Below, piece after piece: positions 47,700 through 58,900 of a stretch of DNA of 64,000 bases. Positions within the stretch are counted from its first letter, which is position 1; each line of letters starts with the position of its first letter. The position numbers and the translations under genes were made by a program. Below the pieces are notes generated by a model. The model was not told the DNA's origin. It made no database searches and saw only the letters and a program-made list of their open reading frames with translations. The stretch lies in the NCBI GenBank assembly GCA_034509735.1, contig JACGWO010000006.1, forward strand, positions 10,493,001 to 10,557,000, written 5' to 3'. Source of the DNA: Sesamum alatum. Its lineage: Eukaryota; Streptophyta; Magnoliopsida; Lamiales; Pedaliaceae.

Positions 47700-48405
47700 T
47701 TAACCTTTAATCCCTTCAGGGTATCCTATAAAAATACATTTTTGAGATCTAGGTTCAAGTTTATCAATGTTTTGATAAACAAATGCAGCACAACCAAGAA
47801 CACGTAAGCAAGATATATCACCTTTCTTACCATACCACATAGTTTCAGAAATTCTACCACATAAGGGAACTGAGGGAGATCTATTTATCAGATGAACAAC
47901 AGTTAAGACTGCTTCTCCCCAGAACGTTTTTGGCATACCAGAACTGGCAAGCATGCATCTTACCTTTTCCAAAATGGTTCTATTCATTCGTTCAGCAACT
48001 CCGTTTTGCTGAGATGTATAGGGATTAGTTTTGTGCCTTCAATGTCGTACTTATCACATAACTCAGAAAAATTTTGGTTGCAAAATTCCAAACCATTATC
48101 AGTGCGTAAAGCTTTCAGCTTTTTTTCAGTTTGGTTTTTAACCAGGATTTTCCATTTCTGAAAATTTTCGAAAACCTCAGACTGTTATTTCATTAGAAAA
48201 ATGAAAATCTTTCTGGAAAAATTGTCAATGATAGATAAAAAATATCTATTCCCTCCATGAGTTGGGGTATTAGAAAGGCCCCAAACATCTGAATGCACAT
48301 AGAGATGTTTAAGGCCTTTTAGACTAATGTGACCCAACCTTTTATGCCACAGAGAAGTTTTGTCATCATCAATAACAGAGGCAGTAAAGGCATCATACTC
48401 AACAT
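47700..48405 (-). pseudogene. Copia GAG-pre-integrase and integrase
   Basis: Minus strand. LWHKRLGHISLKGLKHL is fused directly to YVHSDVWG near 48295, so the HHCC zinc region normally between them is gone. The core follows with the DNGLEFCNQNF motif near 48100 and EKVRCMLASSGMPKTFWGEA at 47960. There are stops near 48190 and 48020. RPLSR-type C-terminal part GCAAFVYQNIDKLEPRSQKC ends at 47700. Confidence 0.85.
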
Positions 48406-48436
48406 TGCAAACATACAGGTTGCGTTTCTTTCAGCC

Positions 48437-49134
48437 TTAAAAATAGTTATAGATCCCTTCATAATTTTCATAACACCCTTTCCCCATCTGCCCTCTAAAT
48501 CTTCCTCTTACAAAATTAACCTTACTCTGAGACTGACCAGTTTTATTAGTCTTCAGATCCATTTCGTTGCTTTTAAGGCCATTTATGATAGTATCTAAGT
48601 TCACGTTATCTCGACCATATTTGATAGCAGCTTTGACATCACCATAGGAATCAGAAATAGCATTAAGCAAGACTATGGGTGTATAATCATCTATATTTTT
48701 ATCCCCTGTAAGTTTTATGTCCTGTATTAACTTAGTGAACTCATCAATGTTGTCTTCAATGTTTTTAGACAAATCAAGTTTGTATCGAAAAAACTTCTCT
48801 AACAGATATAACTTACTAAGCAAGGATGTGTCAGTGTAAAGTTCCTCTAAACTATCCCATAGACTTCTAGCAAAATCTTGTTTCCCCACTTTTCTAATCA
48901 CAGAATCAGATAAGTTAAGAATGATGGAGGAATATGCAAATTCATTATTTTCAAGCTTCTTTCTTCAGTGATATTTTCAGCATATTTACCATCTATAGCT
49001 TTGAAAACTTTTTGCTGAATCAAAATGCCTTTCATTTTTTGTTGCCAGATAGTGAAATCAGTTGCCATCAAAAGGAAGCAAATTGCATCCAGCCATAATA
49101 TTGATTGCAGCAATAGGAGCAACAAATGCAACAA
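48437..49134 (-). pseudogene. Copia gag
   Basis: Two overlapping frames (49134-48898, 48901-48437). They contain MATDFTIWQQKMKGILIQQK, LWDSLEELYTDTSLLSKLYL, MDL-type spacing and VLLNAISDSYGDVKAAIKYG, the UBN2/gag-polypeptide fold of plant Copia elements. It ends with RGRFRGQMGKG and then a stop. The expected CCHC knuckle is absent. Confidence 0.85.
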
Positions 49135-49510
49135 AAAAAATGATTAAACAGAGGGGATTCCTCGTCGTACTCTTGATCAGATACCCGACGGTCTCTAAGA
49201 CCCGGCTAAGTGAGAAATAAGAGGAGGGGTTTGGTCTCGGTTTTAAGATGACATAAGTAGAACAGATATATCACAAAGCAGTATCAATAATCAGCGAAAG
49301 CACTAAGCAGGATTTTAACAGATAGTACTAAACCAGATTAATAGCACCGAGCACAAACATAATATATATATATCAGACAGCTATATATAGAACAACGAAT
49401 GATATTAGCACTAAGCAAAATAGCACACAGTAGATAGATATCGCACAAAGCAGTAGCGAGATAAGATCAGATATTACCGTGGTGACGACGGGGCCAGAAC
49501 CGATCAAATC

Positions 49511-49523
49511 GGCTCTGATACCA
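49511..49523 (-). other. Copia primer binding site
   Basis: TGGTATCAGAGCC on the minus strand, one base after the 5' LTR, matches the complement of plant initiator tRNA-Met. Confidence 0.9.
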
Positions 49524-49524
49524 C

Positions 49525-50231
49525 TGTTGGGTTGAGATACACCAGTGGGAAACAGAAACCCTAATTACTATTACAAACCGAACTTGCAATTACACAACAA
49601 ATTACAACTTTGATTGAAAAATTACAGCAGAAAATTCCCTACAATATCTAAGGCTCAGGGAGCCAAGATCTGAGGAGGGGAACTCGCGGCTACCCATAAA
49701 GTCAGCTCCCACCACCGGTTACTCAACCACCACAAAGGCCCTCGTCTACATAGGACCAAAACACCACAATTGTCACAAAGAGTATTTAGGATTTAGAAGA
49801 GACGAAGAGGAAGAGGAAGGGGAAATATGCTCACTGTGTGTTGTATCATACAGAAAAGGGAAAGGGCCCTTTTATATGATACAATGGTGAGTAAACAGAG
49901 GTAGAAGATGGTTGTGGTCTATGGTTTCGATGCCAACGGAAAGAGGAGGAAGGGGGTGGAAACCAAAAGGCCATTATCAGAAGAGAAGAGGGAGAGAGTC
50001 AGAATTGGCGGCGGAAGGAATGAGGGGAAGAAACACGTCTGAAGAGAGCCCTCTTAGGGCAACTCTTAAGTAGGGGATGGGCCAAACCGGGTTATGGGCT
50101 GGACAGGGGTAAGACAAATAGGCCTTGGCAGATTGGGCCGATAAGTGGTGATTGAGTCTTCCATGGTGGTGGAAACTTGGGCCCGTGAGTTGGGCCTACC
50201 CGAATGGGTCATGGGCCAAAGAATTCCAACA
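49525..50231 (-). repeat. 5' LTR of the Copia element
   Basis: 707 bp partner of 45122-45832. Confidence 0.9.
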
Positions 50232-51475
50232 ACTAAACTATAAAAATATCATTTATTATTAAAATTTTCACATTCTTTTTTACTGCCCATAGAGAAAAAT
50301 AAATGAATAAAATTCATAACTTCAAAAATTACAGCCATAAAAATATAATTTTCAACCACCACAGATCAACATCCCTCATCATAGGGTGTGCGGAGAGCAA
50401 TATTAAATAAATGGACTAAAAGAATAGAAAATTTGCAATTTTCATCCAATAACTTTGTAGGTGACAAATTTAGTCCAATACGAATTGATTTTCGCCATTG
50501 AGTCCTGTAACTTTGAAAAATGGTAATTTTGGTTCTTTTCTGTCAGAAAGACACATGTGTTATTAAAAATTGCTTTTTTTTATCCAATAACTTAGTAGGT
50601 GACAAATTTCATCCTACACGAATTAATTTTTTGCAATTTAGTCCTGCAACTTTGAAAAATGGTAATTTTGGTCCTTTTTTGCCAGAAAGACATGACCTTT
50701 ACAATTAGGGCTTTCCTGCCAGATGAGACCAAAATTATCAAATTTTCAAAAATACGGGACTAAATTATGAAAATCAATTCATGTAGGACAAAAATTGCTA
50801 CCCCCTAAGTTACAAGACAAAAGTTGCAATTTCCCATAAAAAAAAAGCTCGTTTTGTTTGCTGAAAATTCCATTATATTTTACTGCTCATAGAGAAAATA
50901 AATTAATAACATCTGTAATTGAAAAATTAGAGCCTTAAAATATATTTTTCAAGCTCCACAAATCAACATCCCCCAACATGGAATTTGGCGAGGATTACTC
51001 TGAACAAGTAAACTATAAAAATATTATGTATTGTTAAAAAATCACATTTTGTTACTCTACGTAGAGAAAATAAATGAATAAAGTTCATAACTTAAAAATT
51101 AGAGTCACAAAAATATAATTTTCAACCACAAAAGATCAACATCCCTCAGCGTAGGGTGTGCCAAGTGTTGTAAAAATGGACTAATAAACATGAAAGATGC
51201 AGTTTTCATCCTGTAACTTCGGGAGTGGCTATTTTGTTCCTACATGAATTGATTTTCGTAATTAGTCATGTAACTTTGAAAAATTGACAGTTTTGATCTT
51301 TTTGGCCGAAAAAATGCATGTGTCAGGCACATGACCTTTAAAATTGGGGCTTTCCGGCTAGATTGGACCAAAATTGTTAAATTTTCAAAGTTACAAGAGT
51401 AAATTACAAAAAGCAATTCGTGTAGGATCAAATTGCCACCTCCTAAGTTACAGTATGAAAATTATAATTTTCCAT

Positions 51476-52551
51476 CTAATCTTATTATCATCTGTCTGGC
51501 TATATATTCTCAAGTACTCAGCAGACATAAGCATTGTCGTTGTCAAATTCCACCTCTACCTAACAGTAAATTTAGAATACAGTAAAAACAGCTTGGAAGT
51601 ATCATTAATACAACTAACTCAAACAAATATTCGGTTCTAAATTTCTTTAAGTAGCACATTAAATTCTGTGGCTAAACAAAGAATGTCAGACTAAGAAATT
51701 GGCACTTGAAGTTGTTTAGCACTCAACCAGCTGAAGATATGTGGATGAAGTGTGTTCATATCTTTATGATCACAAAGAAGCGACCGTTTGGACTCATTTC
51801 CTATGTCATTCATTCACATATATTAGGCATTATACCCAATCCCGGAAAAGCTGAATGCAATACAAGGAAGTCCAGAAGATGTATTTATATAGAACTAATA
51901 TGTGAGGCTTGTAAGTTGATATACACAATTGTAAAAAATCTGCATAGAGGATTATAACCAAATAATAACCTAATTTGTGCTTGTTCTTTTTGCTCCGAAC
52001 AGAACTATGATGTAAATCTTAATTTATGAAAAAAAGTTAAAATGCAATATTGCTCAAACCTCCTATATATTACTGCGATAACTTGGTATTGATGCATAAT
52101 GTAAAACCTATTGCACATAAAGGATAGGAACCAAAATGTAAGGGGCACCAGACAAGCAAATATAAACAGGCAATTCAGGAAACAAAATAATGCAAAATTA
52201 ATGAACAACCATATCCAATCACCCAATATAAAGGCAAACTTCTTAAGGATTTTTTATACTCTCCTACACATAAGTATGTTTTTAATATTAAACATAGTAA
52301 TATATTTAGAATTCAGACGCCTCGACACCTTAAATAATCACCATAGATCTTGACCACTAATATGTGAATCATTTACATATCATTCATAAAGCCTCAACAA
52401 AGGAAGGTGAGAAAGCATACTCCTCTTCTCCATATAAGGGTGTATATATCAATATATAGACACATATTAATATACATTTCTTTCACATTTATATCTACTA
52501 AACCAAACAACTGAAATTCTCGTTACGTGCAAAAGTTCCTGTAGTACTTAA
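51476..52551. other. Intergenic, no gene recognised
   Basis: Short open frames at 51706-51957 and 52111-52353 show no known domain. Confidence 0.5.
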
Positions 52552-53424
52552 GGGTTCATTTGGTTCAAATGAAAGGAAAGGGGAAGTGAAAGGGGGAGGG
52601 GAAGGGGAAGGGGGGGGGGGAAAGGATAATAGTTTTCCTTCAAGTTGTTTGGTATGATTGGAAGGAGAGTAAATCTCAAATACTTTCCCTTGTTTGGTAC
52701 AAGAAAATTAGATTGAGACGAAAAGTCTTATTTTTGTAACTTTACGGTTTAACACTTTCTCTTCATTTTGTATTAGAAAATAAACAAGTTAATATTATAC
52801 TAATATCAAAGATCTAAAAACCTTAGTAATAAAAATATATATCAAACAAGAACAATAATATTTTTTATTAATAAAAATATTCATCAAAATGAATATCGTC
52901 CATTTATTCTAAATTATTTAGTTTAAATAAAATAAAAATTACTCGTGCCGGCGACAGGAAGAGGGAACACAATTAGGAAAAAGGATTATTCAATCAAGAT
53001 TAATAGCAAATTAGCAATAAAAAATTCTAAAAAATCGCAAATGCAAAGTATGTTTATCAAATTGTTGACTTCGACGTAGTAGCTTTCCCAACGATTTTGT
53101 TATCTTTTCTCTGGCGATTATGTACGGTATTATCAGCGAAAAGGAGAAAAAAATTGGAGGAAAATATATATATATATATATATATATGGCAACAGAGTAA
53201 ATAGAAATAAAATGTATTTTTTTTTTTTTTTGCCTTATACTTCCACTTTTCCGCCCAATTTCGGAAGGAAACGAAATTGGACACCCCGGAGGAGTTTCAT
53301 ATACATCCAGTTTTACTTTCCCTCCATCTTTACCCTCAAAACAAACACTAAACTTTTTCTTATACATCCCATTTTACTTCCACTTCTCCTATACTTTCAC
53401 TTTTCCCCACAACCAAACATACTC
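52552..53424. mobile_element. Tourist-like (PIF/Harbinger-type) MITE
   Basis: The ends are GGGTTCATTTGGTT and AACCAAACATACTC, imperfect 14-base inverted repeats. TTAA is present on both sides (52548-52551 and 53425-53428), which fits a TTA/TAA target duplication. The interior is AT-rich and contains a (TA)n run at 53166-53187. The right third shares TTCCAC..CGCCCAATTT..CATATACATCCAG with a second copy at 61135-61635. Confidence 0.7.
52592..52620 (+). other. G-quadruplex-prone G tract
   Basis: Four or more runs of at least four G separated by 1-3 A (AGGGGGAGGGGAAGGGGAAG then ten G), at the left edge of the MITE. Confidence 0.75.
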
Positions 53425-53511
53425 TTAATATAATAGTGTAAGGGTAATTCAGGCAAATCAGAAAAAGAAAGAAACCAATATGGCTATTCGCACTTTTATA
53501 GATAATAAATA

Positions 53512-53561
<50 letters not shown>
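53512..53561. repeat. (AAT)n microsatellite
   Basis: About sixteen AAT repeats. Confidence 0.95.
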
Positions 53562-53564
<3 letters not shown>

Positions 53565-53929
53565 GATAATAATAATAAAAAATAAATAATGATGAAAAAA
53601 CATATAAGGCAAATTCATATCAACTTTTAATCATAAGACAAAACAATGTACAATAAGTTGAAGTTCTTTACCTACTTCAACCAATCATAAAACCACCCCA
53701 TTCTTTGCCCAAATACAACCTTTACAAAAATTTGATATTGCCATCATGCTCACACACCACGGCATCCCATTACATTCTCCAAAACATTGTTTGTATAATT
53801 TAGGCTTTGCAAATAACATGGCAAAGAATACTATACAAAAAGTTGTTTTAGCATAAGTTAAACTATTACATATCTAATGATGAAGTGGACCAATCATCAT
53901 CACGGTCTACACTGCCAGAGTACATAGAG

Positions 53930-54130
53930 GATAGCCAGGAGTCATCGGATGTTCTCATCAGTTTCCTCGTCTGATTCAAAATCAGAATACATTTGTTGCA
54001 GGTCAGAATAGCCCTCTCCGTCCTCATCTTCTTCCTGGCTCTCGAAATCACCACCAGCCATCTCCGAGTCCTCATTATCTTCCTCTCATCTTCCTCAACA
54101 GTGGAGATCTCCGCAGCATCCACAAGTACC
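53930..54130 (-). pseudogene. Acidic coding fragment, family unknown
   Basis: On the minus strand one frame reads an acidic peptide (EDNEDSEMAGGDFESQEEDE, then DLQQMYSDFESDEETDENIR and a stop). A shorter diverged copy occurs at 54525-54610 (EDSEMAGSDSESQEKEDDD). The longest open frame here (54225-53866) is a different, less protein-like frame. Synonymous-looking differences between the copies suggest a real coding origin, perhaps a captured gene piece or transposase tail. No family could be assigned. Confidence 0.4.
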
Positions 54131-54524
54131 ACCATATTCTCGGCCATTGCAGGCTCAAATATGATCGCCAAACAATCATATTCAATACACATACAGATAG
54201 AACCATAGAATACCAACACATACAAATACAGATAGAACCATACAATACCAACAATGTACTAAAAATTACAAAATAATACAGAAGCAACATTGGTAAAAAG
54301 AATCACATAACAATGTCAGTACCTGAAGAATGTTCCGCTAGATGCGTCGAGGTGCCGCAACCTTATTGGTAAAAGGAAATCATATGAAAACTGGATGCGT
54401 GAGGAGTTGTTGGAATGTGACATACTTGTCCTTCAGACGAGTGACTATTTGGACAAGTTTCTCAAAGTCGAAGTCCTCATTAAACTCCTCTTTGACGGTT
54501 CAAGTGGCATAGACAGGGCATGGT

Positions 54525-54610
54525 TGTTAACCTCTCCGTCGTCATCTTCTTTTTCCTGGCTCTCGGAATCACTACCAGCCATCTCCGAGTCCTCTCCCTC
54601 TTTAGTGGAA
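54525..54610 (-). pseudogene. Second copy of the acidic coding fragment
   Basis: About 85 bases closely similar to 53995-54085 (CTCTCCGTCNTCATCTTCTT, then CCAGCCATCTCCGAGTCCTC). Confidence 0.5.
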
Positions 54611-54739
54611 AGAGTAGGGAATATATTTCATTCCACCTCAAGAAGCAATCAACAGTGCTTGGCTTCTAACAACCCAGGTATAACTTTGGATGTCGTTGTG
54701 CACATTGGAGGATCTACCCACTCGAATGAATTGCAATAG

Positions 54740-55947
54740 GTGTCCCGAAAAAATTGAAAAAACAAAAAACAAAAAAGGTTTATCAGGTCAGAACAACTTT
54801 GACGCAACTAAAGTTGCATTTTTTTCTTCACTACATTCTAACCGGACAACCTCTGAATCTTCTACCCAGGTAATGAGTAGTCCATGAGGTTCTTTTGACA
54901 AAGATCATTGACACAATTGCAAACTCCATTTCGACCAGAATCATTTGTATTTGATTGGATTCCACTAATACTTCCATAGTTAATAGGGTTCCTACTATTG
55001 GACCCGAGTATCTAGGAGATTGTCTCCAATTAAGGTATGCATCACCCATTGGCAGATAATGTCCAAACCGAGATGTTCAAAATAGAATTACTATAATTTG
55101 GCGCAAAAATTATAGTCTACTCTAATCATATAGAAGGAATTTCTGCACACCAGTAAAAAAACAGAGCAACTGCCCTAGTATCACTCCGATCGATGTTCGT
55201 AAGATAGAGAGCTATCATCGGCGTTGGAGATTGAGTAAATACAAACTTGCAATTTTATCACTTATCTCACATTTGCCCTAATTCCCAAATTCATATAGTT
55301 GTTGGACTTGTAGATATTTGAAATGAGCAAACATTTTTAAATGTATAACCATAAGGTAAATTCAAAAGTTCATATGTAGATCCCCATCGATTATCCTGTA
55401 AAAAATACTCATCTTGCATGATTTATAAATCAGTCGCGTAAATTAACATTTACTTAATTTGATAAAACTTATGCATTTATACTATTTTCTTTTTAAATGA
55501 CCCCAATTCACTACATTTTTCATCTAATAAAAATAAACAAATCCCTTAAAGTACAAGCATTGAGTCAATAAAGATTGAAGTCCACGAGATAATGGTCGAA
55601 TGATTGTTAAATGTCTAATAAATAGTGAATTTATTGGAGGGAAAATGCAAGCAACAAATAGTGGACTTATTAGGATAAAAAATGCAAGTAATTTTATTAA
55701 ATATTATAAATGAACAAATTATTCAATTTGAAAAAAATAATTAATTAATTTCATATATTATTTAAACTGAAGCAATTTAACTCCACGCGAGTGTAAAAAA
55801 TACAAGAAAGAGAAAAATTGTTATTTTGTTTTACGCAGTAAAATTCTAATAAAGTCCTAATCCCTTTTTCTTGACAACAGCAACCCCTCCTCTTTCCTCC
55901 TTCCGACTTTTTTCAGCACAATCCACGATCACCCCACTCTATCCACC
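54740..55947. other. Upstream region of VPS36
   Basis: No gene recognised. A minus-strand open frame at 55049-54831 has no known domain. The last 150 bases before 55948 contain a pyrimidine-rich leader (CAACCCCTCCTCTTTCCTCC) typical of plant 5' UTRs. Confidence 0.4.
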
Positions 55948-58900
55948 ATGGCCGGAGACTTCCTTCCGGCGGCGGAACTCACAGCAAGCGGCCGGCCCGT
56001 GTTAAAATCTGGAGAGGTCGAGTGCTCCCTCCTCTCTGCCGTTGACCTCCTATCAGAAGACAATCCCACCTTCCCACACCTCAAATCCGGCCTCCTCATC
56101 CTCACCACTCACCGCCTCCTCTGGCTCCCATCGGAAACCACTACTCGAACAGAAACTTCTGCTTTTGTCCCTCTGTCAGTAGTCCAAGACATTTTCTCCA
56201 CCAAGAAATCCATCAAATCCATGTTCCACAGCCCCAGGATCAGGTTCCAGGTTTCCACTACCCCCGAGGGGAGGGTCGCCGAGAGTGGCGGACCAAAATC
56301 TGTGGTGATCACGTTGATAGTTAGAGGGAAAACTGACCCAGATTCGTTTTTGAGTAAATTTTGGGACGCTTGGAGAGGAAGGGCCTGGGAGGCAAGCGGG
56401 TCGCAGTCAGGCTCGCGTTTGGAGGATGGCGACGGATCAACTTCCGGGTCGTTAGCGTTGCGAGCGCCGGTGGTGGGGTTGGCGGGCATATTGAGGAAGG
56501 AGCAGGAAATGTGGGAGAGTACTGACAAGAGCTTGCAGGATGCTTTTCAGGATTTGAATGCTCTCATGGTCTGTAAGTGTGTTGTGGCCATCCCTCCTTG
56601 TATCAAATTCATTGTCTAAGATGAACTCTATGCTTCACTAGCTAAATATGTCATTGTAGTTCACTACTCAAATATTGGACATTTATGACAAATTCAAAGA
56701 TTGGAATTTAAGTGATGAAATTGGGAAGTGGAGATCCTTTTTTAAAGATATCAACAATCTGATGGGAAGTTGGGAGATCATGGCAAAATATATCCCCTTA
56801 ATGCTGGCATTAGTATGTGATAGAGTTCAAGGACAATGTCAAGATATCATTTCGAAGCAGAAGAAGAACGATGAAGTAATAAATTTATGATCAAATGTAC
56901 CTTTCAAGTAACCATAAATATGTTAATAAGTTTGACAGCTGAAGATGAGTAGATTAAATATGTATGAAGTGTTCATATTATTAATCTTGTTTAAAACAGA
57001 GCTTCTTATTGTCTACTTGTGGGGAAGCAGTTAGATGAATGCCAATCTTTGTGGGTTCTTGATGCCTAGTTTATAGAGCAGACTAATGTCCAAGAGAAAC
57101 TATTCACTACTGAAAACAGAAACTATCACTATTTTTGTCACTGGTATCTGCATCACCAATACCACTTAATGGTATCAAACTGAAAGACAATGATTTGATG
57201 ATCTGAAACACTAAGTTCTTTACTTCACAAAATAGAGGATGTTTTTTCTTTCTTCCCTATTAAGGTTCTCTGCATCTCTCATGTTAAAAAGTAGAGCAAA
57301 GCAAAGGAGATGGTGATGCTAGCTGAGAAGATGAGATTAAAGCTACTTTCAGGCTCAAATAATCAAACTAGTGGGACGAATGATGATGAGATGGGTACTA
57401 AGGAAGAAATGCAAGATTGGTTGTTGAGTGTTGGTATTGTATCTCCTGTTACAAAGGAGTCTGCGGGTGCTTTGTATCATCAACAGCTATCTCGTCAGGT
57501 ATGTCTTATTAATTACTTTTTCGGTTATTTTGGTCTGGATATGTTTTGGAAATCAATTATTATCAAGTTTTTATAATGGAAATTATAAGTACTAGTTACA
57601 CTTTGACATTTGTGTTAATCATAGAATTTCGTAGAGAATATGGTAAACCTATGTTCATCTTAAATTTTGTTTCATAATATATTTCTCCCACTTCCACATA
57701 TAATGTTAAAGATAATTGACCTAGTGGCCATGAGAATGTGAACTTTCTTACTGTTTTAGCATGGGAAGCTTAAAGTTATTTTATAAGCTTTTCCCTTCAC
57801 GTATTTCATATTAGCACAATAGTTATAAACGACAATGCTCGTGATTTAATGGATGCTAAACCCTTCTGGCTAAATCCTAATGGCTTATTTATGTTTCTTC
57901 AATCTATCTTTTCACTACAACTTGGTGCATCAACTCCAAGTACCAGTTAAAGAGCTCTCATTACCGATTTCATGCTAAAGTATCAAATTATGTCTGAAAG
58001 AATCTAGGCAGATGTGTTTTCAGAAGAAACATAAATGTAAAAGAAAACATGCCTTATAGATTAAGGATTATAAACCCATTTCTTGCAGATGGAGAACTGT
58101 TGTTTAAAAAACTATACATTATTAATTTAAACTTCCGGTGGAGTTCAGAAGAACTTGTGGATATAAATTTTACAAGTAGAGCTTTGTCGGTGTTACATTA
58201 TCATGATTTGTACAAGATAAATTTAGAGATATTGAAAGGTTTGAGAAATGAAAAGTTGAGGAATGTGGCATTTGTGTAACTCAGTTTGTTTATAATGGGC
58301 TAAAGGAGTGTGGATTATTTACTAAAGAGAAGGAAACAGCCTGGGTGACTGTAGAGCTCGGTTTGTGGAAGCTGATGAATGATGATAGTATGGAAGTGAT
58401 GAGGAGAAGAAGAGGAAAAGAATGAAGAAGAAAGAGAAGAGGAGTGTTTCACTATCATAAGAATCAAACAAGTTCACACATCACACAATCCAACATCAGG
58501 ATCTCATACTGATTGTGCCACAGCCACTAAATGCAGAGAGATGCGGAAGAAAGGAAAGTCAAGGGAGATTACTTAAATTATCATTGACACAAGACTTCTC
58601 CTACTAAGCAAGTGGACATTATCAAATAACATGACCTTAGGCTATCAATATGAATATATAATGAAGCTCAGAAATATTAGTTTCAACCGCTTTATGATAA
58701 AATGCGCGATATGTATTTTGCGCTGAAACTTGCAGAGTTGTGCCAAATCCTCCTTATCATACAATTATACTTTTCTCCTATTTAAATATGATTTGTCCGT
58801 CAATCACGCTCCATATTTGTCGGGAGTCAACACCAAAAACCCTACTTGAACCGCACAAATCTTGAAACTCCAAATGGTCAGTACACTAGGGTTTCCGAGA

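Larger units (their letters stand above)
45122..50231 (-). mobile_element. Ty1/Copia LTR retrotransposon, internally deleted
   Basis: The LTRs 45122-45832 and 49525-50231 start TGTTGGGTTGAGAT and end AATTCCAACA on the plus strand. The perfect 5-bp duplication ACTAA lies at 45117-45121 and 50232-50236. The primer binding site is complementary to initiator tRNA-Met. Domains on the minus strand are gag, GAG-pre-integrase, integrase, RT and RNase H. Zinc knuckle, protease and the HHCC part of integrase are missing. The LTRs are very similar, so the insertion looks younger than the two Tat elements. Confidence 0.92.
44043..51475. repeat. Tandem array of foldback-containing units, interrupted by a Copia element
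   Basis: Units start near 44043, 44661, 50431 and 51194 (the last is partial). After removing the Copia insertion the spacings are about 618, 655 and 763 bases. Each unit has a foldback (GTGACAAATTTAGTCC..AATTTTGGTCC and its complement GGACCAAAATT..GGACTAAATTA) followed by a spacer with CAACATCCCTCAGCATAGGG (anchors 44599, 50367, 51137). The third unit is longer because part of the left arm is duplicated (50446-50565 and 50578-50690). Non-coding. Confidence 0.8.

Noticed and set aside
53011..53367. 118-codon minus-strand frame inside the MITE
   Set aside because: It includes a (TA)n run and poly-T and coincides with the MITE arm; not a protein gene.
58049..58279. 76-codon open frame in VPS36 intron 2
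   Set aside because: No domain, no conserved neighbour; likely chance in AT-rich DNA.
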